A stretch of 64,000 bases of DNA. Origin: an uncultured Prochlorococcus sp. (GTDB lineage: Bacteria; Cyanobacteriota; Cyanobacteriia; PCC-6307; Cyanobiaceae). Below, one piece after another: positions 50,743 to 59,865 of the stretch. The DNA is taken from NCBI GenBank assembly GCA_902535175.1, contig CACASR010000005.1, forward strand, positions 1 to 64,000, read 5' to 3'. A model generated the notes under the pieces. That model saw only the letters and a program-made list of their open reading frames with translations, was not told the origin of the DNA and searched no databases. Position 1 is the first letter of the stretch, and every line of letters begins with the position of its first letter. The position numbers and the translations under genes were made by a program.

Positions 50743-51366
50743 TTAGAAGTCTGAATACGCATTAAAAAAATCCAACTCTAATTCCATTGCTGTTTTGTAT
50801 AAATATTTTGCTTGATTAATATCATATGTTTCGTTATTGGTCTCAATAAGATTTTCGAGTGAATTTGCTAAATTTTCAAAGCTCTCATCAGAGTAGGTAA
50901 TTATCCATTCTTTATATTTAATGTCAAAATCCTCCTTACACAAACTTTTTCCTATCCAAGAATAAAGTCGCATACATGGCGTCATTGCAAACAATATTTC
51001 AACGGAGGTAAGCCTTTTGGAAGTATCATCAAGGAAATCTGTATAATTTTTTGTAGTTTTTTTTATATAGTTATTAGACAAATCAATATCCCATTCTTTT
51101 GCATAAGTTTCATGAAGTATTAACTCCTCTGAAACGCCCATTAAAAGTTCACTCAACTTCCTTATTGTGTACTTGTCTTTTGATTTAGAAACTGCAAGAC
51201 CATATGCCTTAGCAAAAGTCTCTAAAAAGAAATAATCTTGAGCTAAATACTCTTTAAATATGTTTTTAGGGAGGCTTCCATTCTTTAACCCTTGAACAAA
51301 TTTTGTATTTAAACTTAGTAAAGCAATCTCATAATTATCCTCCCAAAGTTGTTTTGTAATTGACAT
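50743..51366 (-). CDS. tenA: TenA family protein (thiaminase II / thiamine salvage)
   Basis: FKEYLAQDYFFLETFAKAYGLAVSKSKD...FAMTPCMRLYSWIG...YSDESFENLAN. Confidence 0.9.
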   Translation of the reverse strand: MSITKQLWEDNYEIALLSLNTKFVQGLKNGSLPKNIFKEYLAQDYFFLETFAKAYGLAVSKSKDKYTIRKLSELLMGVSEELILHETYAKEWDIDLSNNYIKKTTKNYTDFLDDTSKRLTSVEILFAMTPCMRLYSWIGKSLCKEDFDIKYKEWIITYSDESFENLANSLENLIETNNETYDINQAKYLYKTAMELELDFFNAYSDF

Positions 51367-51449
51367 AGATATTTCTCGAAAAGTTAAAAAATTTTTCTTT
51401 CTTAAATTTTAATACCTAAGAAATTATTTACTTTAAAATTAGTCAAATT

Positions 51450-51560
51450 ATGAGTTTTTTTTTTAAAATTCCCATTTTACTTCGCAATAAGATCTTTTTA
51501 GAATTATTGGGAATTTTTTCTGGTATTAATCCTCAAGACTTGAAAATGGAAATATATTAA
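51450..51560 (+). CDS. 36-aa micro-ORF
   Basis: MSFFFKIPILLRNKIFLELLGIFSGINPQDLKMEIY*. Confidence 0.35.
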   Translation: MSFFFKIPILLRNKIFLELLGIFSGINPQDLKMEIY

Positions 51561-51974
51561 ATTCCAATATCAAGTGGCATTATTTTTTATCCATTTTATT
51601 TTAATCCTTATAATTTTTTGGGGTCATTAAATAAAACTTTTTTTAAACCTAAAATATATAAACAAACCCCAAAAAAACTCAAAATAAAATCAATATAAAG
51701 GTAATGATTCATAGTAATTTGATCTTTAATTATTTTTAGCTGATTAAGAAAAATCAAGATGTGATTAATTAAACGCAAACGCAGAAAATAATGATCAATA
51801 ACAGAGTAAATTTGCATATATATAATGCATTATTTTAAATATTTATAAATATCAAATATCTCAAAAGCAATGCAATAGTTTTCTAAATATTCATTGAGTA
51901 AATTTTTCTTAAAAATTGATATTATTTTATACATCAAAAGACGTCAATCTTAGCTATGTGTATATTAAAAAACT

Positions 51975-52346
51975 ATGTGGTCTAAGATCAGGCTTGCCAT
52001 TTACGGAACTACCGCTTTAGCGGGAATTATTTGGCCATTTTATTTTATTAATCAGTTTATTAATTTGGTAAGAAATGGAAATATTCAAGGGTCAGCGATA
52101 GATATAGGAAACGCCTTTTTTGATGATGCATGGATAACACCTACATCAGGATTTATATCCGCTGATACAGCGGTTCTTCTCATAGCTATTTTTGTTTTTT
52201 ATGCTGCAGAAGGGAGGAGACTAAAATTACGTTTGTGGGGTATTTATTTCCCGCTAACATTTATTATTTCGCTTGCTTTTTCATTTGGGGCATTTATGTT
52301 TATTCGTGAACTAAAAACTAATAAAGAACTAAATGAAATTAATTGA
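51975..52346 (+). CDS. DUF2834 membrane protein
   Basis: ISADTAVLLIAIFVFYAAEGRRLKLRLWGIYFPLTFIISLAFSFGAFMFIRE. Confidence 0.75.
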   Translation: MWSKIRLAIYGTTALAGIIWPFYFINQFINLVRNGNIQGSAIDIGNAFFDDAWITPTSGFISADTAVLLIAIFVFYAAEGRRLKLRLWGIYFPLTFIISLAFSFGAFMFIRELKTNKELNEIN

Positions 52347-52716
52347 CAATTTTGTAGAAAAATTCCACAATTATTCTCTTCCTACGCCAGAAAAATGCTT
52401 TGTATTAGAAGAGGGAGATGAACTATACATAAATAAATGGATAAAAAATGGAAAAATTAATGGAAAAATGAAAGATATATTTGAATGGATTGAAAAAAAA
52501 TATTTATCTAATAAAAAGCAACTAGAGAGAACTGATAAAAAAAAATTTGATGAATTAATAAGAAGATTTTATTTAAAAAATTGGAGGATTATCTTATTAA
52601 TGTGTAATTACCAAACTAAATATAGATATTATTCAAAAGTTATAATTTCAATTAAAGATAAAAGTTTTCCTGAAATGAAAAATAAAGATTTTCTGAAATT
52701 ATTTGAAAATAATTAG
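52333..52716 (+). CDS. Hypothetical protein, 127 aa, overlapping DUF2834 gene end
   Basis: ATG ORF overlapping by 14 bp, same strand as phr. Confidence 0.65.
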   Translation: MKLIDNFVEKFHNYSLPTPEKCFVLEEGDELYINKWIKNGKINGKMKDIFEWIEKKYLSNKKQLERTDKKKFDELIRRFYLKNWRIILLMCNYQTKYRYYSKVIISIKDKSFPEMKNKDFLKLFENN

Positions 52717-52776
52717 TTATTTAATAAATTCATATACAAATTAAAATTTTATTTTTTAGTATGAAACAAAAAATTA

Positions 52777-54270
52777 ATGAAGGATATAAATATTTTATGG
52801 TTCAAAAAGGATCTAAGAATACATGATAATGAAGCACTTTATGAATCTTTAAAAAATAATGAGATCTTACCCATATATATATTTGAAATTGAGTTATGGA
52901 ATCAAAAAACTCATTCAAGAAGGCAATGGGAATTTTGTAAGGAAAGTGTATTAGATTTAAGAAATTCACTTAAAGAAAAAGGTCAACCACTAGTTATAAG
53001 AACAGGAAGTGTAATTGAAATCTTTGAAGAAATTAGTTCCAAATTTAATATAATGGGTATATATAGTCACCAAGAAACTGGAGATTGGCTTACTTTTAAA
53101 AGAGATCAAGAAGTTAAATTATGGGCTTCAAATAAAAAAATAATTTGGAAAGAATATTTACAGTTTTCTGTATTTAGAGGAAATATAAATAGGGATGAAT
53201 GGTCAAAGAAATGGGCAAAAAATATATCCAGGGGATTAATTAAAGGCCCATTAAAAATTAATCCAATTGATTTTGATACTGGGGCAATACCCGACGAAAA
53301 AATATTTTCTTTTAAAAAAGACGAATGTAAAGGTAGATTAAAGGGAGGAAGAAAAAAAGGTCTTGAAAGGATGGAATATTTTTTTAAAGAAAAATTAAAT
53401 TCATATTCAAAAGATATTTCAAGCCCAGAAAAATCTTTTGACAGCTGCTCAAGATTATCTCCTTACATTAGTTGGGGATGTCTTTCATTGAAAGAGATTT
53501 TTTATGAAGCAAATATATATAAAAATAATAACTCAAGAATGTTGAAGAGTAGATTAACTTGGCATTGTCATTTTATTCAGAAACTTGAAAGCGAACCAGA
53601 ATTAGAATTCCAAGATTTCCACCCTTATTTTCAAAATATTAGAACGAATAAAACTGAATTACTTGTTTTATGGAGTCAAGGCAATACTGGTTTTCCTTTT
53701 ATAGATGCTTGTATGCGTTCATTAAACTTTAATGGATGGATTAACTTTAGAATGCGCGCAATGCTCATGTCTTTTGCAAGTTATAATTTGTGGTTACCTT
53801 GGCAAGATTCAGGCTCAGAATTAGCAAAAAAGTTTATAGATTATGAGCCTGGAATACATTGGAATCAATGTCAAATGCAGTCTGGCACAACCTCTATAAA
53901 TACCAATAGAATTTACAATCCTATTAAACAGGGAAAAGATCACGACCCTAAGGGTGAATTTATAAAAAAATGGGTACCAGAATTAAAAAAAGTAACTGAT
54001 AATTTTATTCATGAGCCTTGGTTACTAAGCGAATTTAATAATGAAGAATACTCAAAATTAGAATACATTAAACCAATAGTTGATATTTCTAAAACATCTA
54101 GAGAAGCTAGGGAAAAAATTCAAGAAATCACACAAAAAAAAGGCTACTGGGATATATCAAAAAAAATATATTTAAAGCATGGCTCAAGGAAAAAAACAGT
54201 AATCAATAAAAGACCTAAAAAAAGTAATAAAAACAAACAAATTCAATATGAATTAAATCTAGAGCTATAA
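52777..54270 (+). CDS. phr: Deoxyribodipyrimidine photolyase/cryptochrome, class I
   Basis: ILWFKKDLRIHDNEAL...TGFPFIDACMRSLNFNGWINFRMRAMLMSF...EPGIHWNQCQMQSGT. Confidence 0.93.
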   Translation: MKDINILWFKKDLRIHDNEALYESLKNNEILPIYIFEIELWNQKTHSRRQWEFCKESVLDLRNSLKEKGQPLVIRTGSVIEIFEEISSKFNIMGIYSHQETGDWLTFKRDQEVKLWASNKKIIWKEYLQFSVFRGNINRDEWSKKWAKNISRGLIKGPLKINPIDFDTGAIPDEKIFSFKKDECKGRLKGGRKKGLERMEYFFKEKLNSYSKDISSPEKSFDSCSRLSPYISWGCLSLKEIFYEANIYKNNNSRMLKSRLTWHCHFIQKLESEPELEFQDFHPYFQNIRTNKTELLVLWSQGNTGFPFIDACMRSLNFNGWINFRMRAMLMSFASYNLWLPWQDSGSELAKKFIDYEPGIHWNQCQMQSGTTSINTNRIYNPIKQGKDHDPKGEFIKKWVPELKKVTDNFIHEPWLLSEFNNEEYSKLEYIKPIVDISKTSREAREKIQEITQKKGYWDISKKIYLKHGSRKKTVINKRPKKSNKNKQIQYELNLEL

Positions 54271-54407
54271 AATCTATTTGGTTATTTTATTTTCCATGGA
54301 AATTATCATTCTTAAAAAAATTATAAAATGCTTTAAGTAAACCAATTACACATAAAATCCACAGTCATAATATACAAGCTTTAACCTAGGAAGATAAAAT
54401 AAAAATT

Positions 54408-54662
54408 ATGACAAAACCTACTAACGAGCTTAAATCAACTCCTTTTACAGAAGTAATTGAATTAGAAAGGATTGTAACTCCTGATGAAGAAAAGAGAGTT
54501 GATCATATTTTTGTCAGAAGGAAGAAAATATGTAAACGTCATCCTGAGGGTTTTGCAACTGAAGAAATTGCAAGATTTGATATTGCTTGGCCAGAAGAAC
54601 CTAAAGAGGAATCAAAAGAGTCAACTGAAGAAAAAGAAGAGATTAAAATTACTACTAATTAA
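54408..54662 (+). CDS. Hypothetical protein, 84 aa
   Basis: ATG ORF MTKPTNELKSTPFTEVIELERIVTPDEEKRVDHIFVRRKKICKRHPEGFATEEIARFDIAW. Confidence 0.65.
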   Translation: MTKPTNELKSTPFTEVIELERIVTPDEEKRVDHIFVRRKKICKRHPEGFATEEIARFDIAWPEEPKEESKESTEEKEEIKITTN

Positions 54663-54664
54663 TT

Positions 54665-54838
54665 ATGTCCGATAGATTTGATTGGGACGATACCAATAGT
54701 TCTGGAATTTGGTGGAGTACCAATGTGAGTATTAGAGATGAGTGTATTTTGCTAAAAGAGGATACTAACTGTAAAGATTCTGATGTTGTGGAATTACTCA
54801 GAAGCATTGCAAAAAATATTGAGGATAATGGGCTTTAG
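54665..54838 (+). CDS. Hypothetical protein, 57 aa (not in track)
   Basis: MSDRFDWDDTNSSGIWWSTNVSIRDECILLKEDTNCKDSDVVELLRSIAKNIEDNGL*; 2 nt after preceding stop. Confidence 0.6.
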   Translation: MSDRFDWDDTNSSGIWWSTNVSIRDECILLKEDTNCKDSDVVELLRSIAKNIEDNGL

Positions 54839-54899
54839 TTTTTATATATTTGATTGAAATCCTTTTATAAATAATTAATTCAAAATTTCAAAGATTATA

Positions 54900-55301
54900 T
54901 CATTGCTTTTCTGTTGATATACCTACTTTTAAATTCTCTATCTTTCTTAATTCATCAAGTAAATTTATAATTAATCCATGTTTGACTGAAGTATCTGCTC
55001 TCAATATAACTATAGGTTCTTCAAGATTTTCTATATTTGTTCGGATTATTGCGTAGATGTTTTTTAAAGAAATTTCATTTGAGTTAAAGTAAATTCTTTC
55101 ATTACTATCTACTGTAATTATTTGAGGTTTATTTTGCTCTCTAACTGCTGTAGATGACTTTGGAAGATTAACTTTAATTGAATCTATTCTTGTAAGATAT
55201 AAACTAGAAATAATAAAAAAAGACAAAATCGCAAAAATAATATCTATCATTGGAAGAATATTAATTGAATTTCCAGTCTCATTTTTTTCTTTAAAGTACA
55301 T
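54900..55301 (-). CDS. exbD: Biopolymer transport protein ExbD
   Basis: INILPMIDIIFAILSFFIISSLYLTR... ILRADTSVKHG. Confidence 0.93.
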   Translation of the reverse strand: MYFKEKNETGNSINILPMIDIIFAILSFFIISSLYLTRIDSIKVNLPKSSTAVREQNKPQIITVDSNERIYFNSNEISLKNIYAIIRTNIENLEEPIVILRADTSVKHGLIINLLDELRKIENLKVGISTEKQ

Positions 55302-55305
55302 TTAA

Positions 55306-55920
55306 CTAATTAAAATTTTTAAGTGCAAAAAAAGTCTCAAATCTTCCACAAAATTCATTTATTAATTTTATTTTTTTATTTTTAATAGATTTAAAATAAT
55401 TAGAAAATACAAGTGTAAAAATAGCAATAATCAGACCAGCTGCAGTAGAAACAAGAGCTTCACTAATACCTCCAGTTACTTCATTCGCATTCACACCTAC
55501 GTTGCCAATCTCAATAAAAGAAAATGAATTAATTAATCCAAAGACTGTTCCTAGCAATCCTAAAAGGGGAGCAATAGAGATAGTTGTAGCAAAAAAATTA
55601 TTAAACTTTTCAAACTCATATTGTAAAGATTGTATTGATATTGATAGTGCTATTGAAAGATTTCTTTGACTACTTAAATCAAAATCCTTTATTTTGAATA
55701 ATAATTTTTTATAAGGATTATTATCAATATCTTTCTTTTTAAGAGACTTCAAATAAGAAATATCGGTAAGCTGATTAATCTGAAAATCATTGCTTACTTT
55801 TAGATAATTATTAAGTTTATTCCAAAAAATTATCCTTTCAATTATACAAGAAACAGATAAGATTGAGAATAGTAATAGGGGCCACATAACGACCCCTCCT
55901 GATTTAAATAAACTAATCAA
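55306..55920 (-). CDS. exbB: ExbB/TolQ-type proton channel
   Basis: GGVVMWPLLLFSILS...APLLGLLGTVFGLINSF...GISEALVSTAAGLIIAI. Confidence 0.94.
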   Translation of the reverse strand: MISLFKSGGVVMWPLLLFSILSVSCIIERIIFWNKLNNYLKVSNDFQINQLTDISYLKSLKKKDIDNNPYKKLLFKIKDFDLSSQRNLSIALSISIQSLQYEFEKFNNFFATTISIAPLLGLLGTVFGLINSFSFIEIGNVGVNANEVTGGISEALVSTAAGLIIAIFTLVFSNYFKSIKNKKIKLINEFCGRFETFFALKNFN

Positions 55921-55981
55921 TTCAATTACAAAATTAAATTTATGATAGTTCTTAATCTCAAAAATTACATTAAATGATTTA

Positions 55982-56701
55982 ATGAAAAATGATTATATAC
56001 TTTTAAATGTATTTAAAGATAAGGGATTACTTAAAGGTTTAACTATTTCTTTATTAATTCACTTTCTTTTGTTCAGTTTCTTCCCAATTAAAGAGGATAA
56101 ATTATTAGGAGATAAATATATCCCAATAGAAATTCTAGATATCAAATCTCCTACTATTAAGGGAGATTCTATAAATGAATCAGAAAAAGCAATAAAAAAA
56201 ATTTTTTCAAATAAAGAAAATAATTTCAAACAAAAATCAAAAGAAAAATTAGAAAAAAAAATAGATGACAAAAAAACAGAGAATTTTCAAAATGAGATTA
56301 AAAATAAACAGATTGAAGAGTCATCAATAAAAAAAACAACTTCACAGCAAACTCAATTAGAAAATGATAATAAAATAAGAGGAATAGAAAATGGAATAAA
56401 ATCTAACTTAACTGAAGCTGGAAGTATTCAGGGTAAAGGTTATCAAAAGGTAACTTGTTTAAAATGTGTAGAACCTAAATACCCTAAATTAGCTATAAAA
56501 AGAGGATACGAAGGTATTCTTAAACTAGAAATATTAATCCTTAAAAGTGGAATAGTTAAAGAAGTATTTATTAAAAAATCAACAGGTTATGACATTTTAG
56601 ACAAAGCGGGTGTTAGTGCGGCATTTGAGTCAAAATTTTATCCCCTAACTAAAAAAACAAACTTGAATATTGAATATACATTAAAGTTAAATCAAAGATA
56701 A
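55982..56701 (+). CDS. tonB: TonB family protein
   Basis: N-terminal TM anchor, Lys/Glu-rich linker, C-terminal CLKCVEPKYPKLAIKRGYEGILKLEILILKSGIVKEVFIKKSTGYDILDKAGVSA. Confidence 0.92.
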   Translation: MKNDYILLNVFKDKGLLKGLTISLLIHFLLFSFFPIKEDKLLGDKYIPIEILDIKSPTIKGDSINESEKAIKKIFSNKENNFKQKSKEKLEKKIDDKKTENFQNEIKNKQIEESSIKKTTSQQTQLENDNKIRGIENGIKSNLTEAGSIQGKGYQKVTCLKCVEPKYPKLAIKRGYEGILKLEILILKSGIVKEVFIKKSTGYDILDKAGVSAAFESKFYPLTKKTNLNIEYTLKLNQR

Positions 56702-57529
56702 TTTTTGGCATGCTTTATTTATTGCATTTATTCCACCGGCATTTATTAAACCATAATAATCAAAAGTATAAATTTTATTATTTTTTACTGCATCAAGTTT
56801 GTTCCAAATATTTATAGATTGATATTGAGAAATATCACTGCCTGGTGTTTTAATTACTAATATATTTTCTGGTTGAGATTTTAAAAGCCATTCTGGACTG
56901 AGATTTACGTAACCCTTAAATTCTGTTTTATTTGATATCTCTGAAGCTAAATTATTTAATTTAAAAAAGGAAATTAAACTTCCAGCCCAACTATCATTAT
57001 TTGGAGAAAGTATGGGTTTTGAACTAACTAAAACTACAAGATTTTTGTTTTTATTTTTTTTCTTTGAGTAACAACTTCCAAGTATTTCTTTTAAGGATTT
57101 AGTCTTAGTATTTAATTTTAAAGCGAGATTTTTATTTAAATTATCTAAATCATCTAAATTAGAAATTGATGTAGATAATGTACTAATTCCTAAATTGTTT
57201 AGTTTTGAAAGAGGCCTATCATGAAAACCTTTGGCTCCAATAACAAGATCAGGTTTAAGACTTAATATCTTTTCCAAATCAGGAGGCATCCTACCACTTG
57301 AAACTATTGGGATAGAATCAAAATCTTTATTATTTTTTAAAATAGAAGACCCTGGTATTCCTACTAATGAATCTTTTGAAATTGTATTTATGAGATCAGC
57401 AGTTAGAGAAGTTAAAGCTACAACTCTTATATTATTTTTTTGAGAATTTGCTAGAACTTTATTTACTAAAACAAAAGAGAATGAAAAAATTAGTAAGATG
57501 CTTAATTTATTTAAAAAATTATTTTTCAT
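56687..57529 (-). CDS. ABC transporter periplasmic binding protein (BtuF/HmuT/FecB-like)
   Basis: Signal-like N-terminus; RVVALTSLTADLINTIS...LVGIPGSS...EKILSLKPDLVIGAKGF. Confidence 0.9.
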   Translation of the reverse strand: MKNNFLNKLSILLIFSFSFVLVNKVLANSQKNNIRVVALTSLTADLINTISKDSLVGIPGSSILKNNKDFDSIPIVSSGRMPPDLEKILSLKPDLVIGAKGFHDRPLSKLNNLGISTLSTSISNLDDLDNLNKNLALKLNTKTKSLKEILGSCYSKKKNKNKNLVVLVSSKPILSPNNDSWAGSLISFFKLNNLASEISNKTEFKGYVNLSPEWLLKSQPENILVIKTPGSDISQYQSINIWNKLDAVKNNKIYTFDYYGLINAGGINAINKACQKLSLI

Positions 57530-57535
57530 TAAATC

Positions 57536-59674
57536 CTAAAAACGAATTGTTGCTCCTACTTTTACGTGTCTTTCAGGTTGAGTGAATCTGGTCAAATTAG
57601 ACAAATCAGTGGCTTTACCTTTTACATCCTGATAGTTATAGTATGCTTTATCGAACAAATTATAAATACCTGCTGAAAGTTCTAATGTTTCCTTAGGTTT
57701 ATAACTAACTAAAAGATCCGAAACGGTATATGCTCCTGGAACGAATGTAGATGTTCCTGAAGCCACTCTTGCCTTCCCTACAAAAGTATTAGTTAATTTT
57801 GATTCCCACTTCTTATTATTACTTCTATATTTGATTCCATATTTGGCCTCAAATGGATTTACAGTATCTAAAGGTGTATTATCTGTTAAGTTGTCACCAC
57901 TAGCATAAGCGATATTAGAAAATAAGCTGAATCCATCTCTATCTTCATTTCTATAGAGATTCAATGCCAATTCATATCCACTTATCTCTGCCTCATCAAC
58001 GTTTTGTGTTTGATAAGTAGCAAGAGAATCAATAACACCTATATATGCCAACTGATTTATGAAGTTATCATATTTGTTATAAAACCCAGCTAAATTAAAA
58101 TCAAATTTAGGATATCTTCCTCTTAATCCAACTTCGTAACTATCACTAGTTTCAGGTTTAAGATTAGGATTAGAGATAGTTGTATAACCAAATCTAGGGT
58201 TGGAGAAATTAGCATTTACTTCATAATAAGCTGGAGCCCTGAATCCTTTAGAGTATGAGGTATAACCAGTGAATTTATCAGTGAAATTATATGTTGCTGC
58301 AATTTTAGGAGTCAATTCATCTGCACTTAAATCTTTTGCCACAGATTCACTAACAAGCGAATCTCTTTTGGCATCCAAATCATAATTATCAAATCTTAAA
58401 CCTGCTATAAAATCAAATTTACCGACAGAAACTTCGTCCTGCAAATAAGCGCCCAACCTTTTGATTTTTGTATCAGGGGTATCTTTAGCCTCTGATGTTG
58501 AACCTCCGATTGTTTTTGTTGTTCTTAATCTTGAGGTATCTACTTCTGAGAAATCAAAACCATAAGTGAGTTTATTGCCATTAAAATCTGATTGAAATTC
58601 TAAATCACCACCAATAGAATCATTTTTTAGATAATAATCATGATTTCTTGTAGTTGAACTTCCCCTGGATAGTGTAACTCTATCAAAATTATCATTAGCC
58701 CTTGCATACTGGCTATAAATTTTAGCCCTAAATAATTTAAATAATTTATCATTATCTGGATTATCGTATTTATATTCAAAACTTACTCTATCCCTATTAT
58801 TTGTATCATTGGAAACTAAGCTAGTGTAGGTAGTTCTTGAACTACTCATCGCCTCCAAATTAGCATCAGAAACAGTTGCCTTAGCTTCTCTTGAAAGATT
58901 TTCATAAACTATAGAACCTTGGGTATAGTCATCAAAATCCCTTGTTAAATTTATCAGGTAGTTATTACCTGAATTTGATTCATCATCTAAAAATTTTGAA
59001 TCAGCTTTGACTTTCAATTCTGATGAATCTTCTTTTGTATAAACGATAGCTATCGAGTCCTTATCGCTTAATCTTTTTGCAACCTTTATAGACCCTGTTA
59101 AACCATTATTAGAAGAATCATAATTTACAGGAATTTCACTAGCAAAATTTTCGTTTTTATCTAATAAATCACTTGGTTTTATCGTTCTATAAGAAATTAA
59201 GCCTCCTAAAGCATCAGCACCATACAAAGCTGATGCAGGCCCTTTAATTATTTCAACAGATGAAAGAGTATTGAAGTCGACATAAGAACCTAAATCTAAA
59301 TTGTAATAACTGCCAAATTTGTACGGTTCAGGCAATCTTATTCCATCAACAAGAAATAGTATTCTTTGAAAATCAAGGCCCCTAATATTTACATTTCCAG
59401 TTCCACTAGGACCAACAACACCACTCCTCTTGGTATTTCTAACTGTAACACCAGGAATATCATCCGTTAGTTCTTTTATGGATGAACCACTTTTAATAGA
59501 GAGATCCTCTTGATCTATCACTTCAATACTTCCAGGAAAAGCATCAACAGGCTTAGGAGCACGAGTACCAGTTACTGTTATTTTTAAAGTATCTTGAGCT
59601 AATACAGGAACGGCCAATATAGCTGATGCTGATGTAATCAGCAGCTTCTGAAATAGTTTCAATTTTTCCCTCAC
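57536..59674 (-). CDS. TonB-dependent outer-membrane receptor (plug similar to heme/hemoglobin receptor family)
   Basis: TVTGTRAPKPVDAFPGSIEVIDQEDL...SVEIIKGPASALYGADALGGLISYRTIKPSDLL; C-terminal F (..VKVGATIRF). Confidence 0.95.
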   Translation of the reverse strand: MREKLKLFQKLLITSASAILAVPVLAQDTLKITVTGTRAPKPVDAFPGSIEVIDQEDLSIKSGSSIKELTDDIPGVTVRNTKRSGVVGPSGTGNVNIRGLDFQRILFLVDGIRLPEPYKFGSYYNLDLGSYVDFNTLSSVEIIKGPASALYGADALGGLISYRTIKPSDLLDKNENFASEIPVNYDSSNNGLTGSIKVAKRLSDKDSIAIVYTKEDSSELKVKADSKFLDDESNSGNNYLINLTRDFDDYTQGSIVYENLSREAKATVSDANLEAMSSSRTTYTSLVSNDTNNRDRVSFEYKYDNPDNDKLFKLFRAKIYSQYARANDNFDRVTLSRGSSTTRNHDYYLKNDSIGGDLEFQSDFNGNKLTYGFDFSEVDTSRLRTTKTIGGSTSEAKDTPDTKIKRLGAYLQDEVSVGKFDFIAGLRFDNYDLDAKRDSLVSESVAKDLSADELTPKIAATYNFTDKFTGYTSYSKGFRAPAYYEVNANFSNPRFGYTTISNPNLKPETSDSYEVGLRGRYPKFDFNLAGFYNKYDNFINQLAYIGVIDSLATYQTQNVDEAEISGYELALNLYRNEDRDGFSLFSNIAYASGDNLTDNTPLDTVNPFEAKYGIKYRSNNKKWESKLTNTFVGKARVASGTSTFVPGAYTVSDLLVSYKPKETLELSAGIYNLFDKAYYNYQDVKGKATDLSNLTRFTQPERHVKVGATIRF

Positions 59675-59756
59675 ACTAATGGGTTACAGTTTCAGTATTG
59701 ATTTTTTAAATTAATAACGCTTTTAAAAATTGTAATTTTATTTCTAGTTATCTGTA

Positions 59757-59791
59757 TTAGATAATACATTTATTATTTATGTAATATCTAA
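59757..59791. promoter_or_regulatory. 35-bp near-perfect inverted repeat TTAGATAaTACAT-N9-ATGTAaTATCTAA between ABC ATPase and receptor genes
   Basis: Two 13-nt arms with one internal mismatch around a 9-nt centre, no following T-run on the minus strand. Confidence 0.6.
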
Positions 59792-59865
59792 CCGAAATTT
59801 TTTAAATATTTGAATGAGTCAATTGTTACATTTTTCTCAATTTTATTTTTTGATCAGAATAAATA

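Noticed and set aside
51608-51817. 69-aa minus-strand ORF
   Set aside because: AT-rich, low-complexity hydrophobic translation with no recognisable features; not enough support to call
55968-55984. CATTAAATGATTTAATG palindrome overlapping the tonB start codon
   Set aside because: Short AT-rich palindrome, likely by chance at this base composition; kept below reporting threshold
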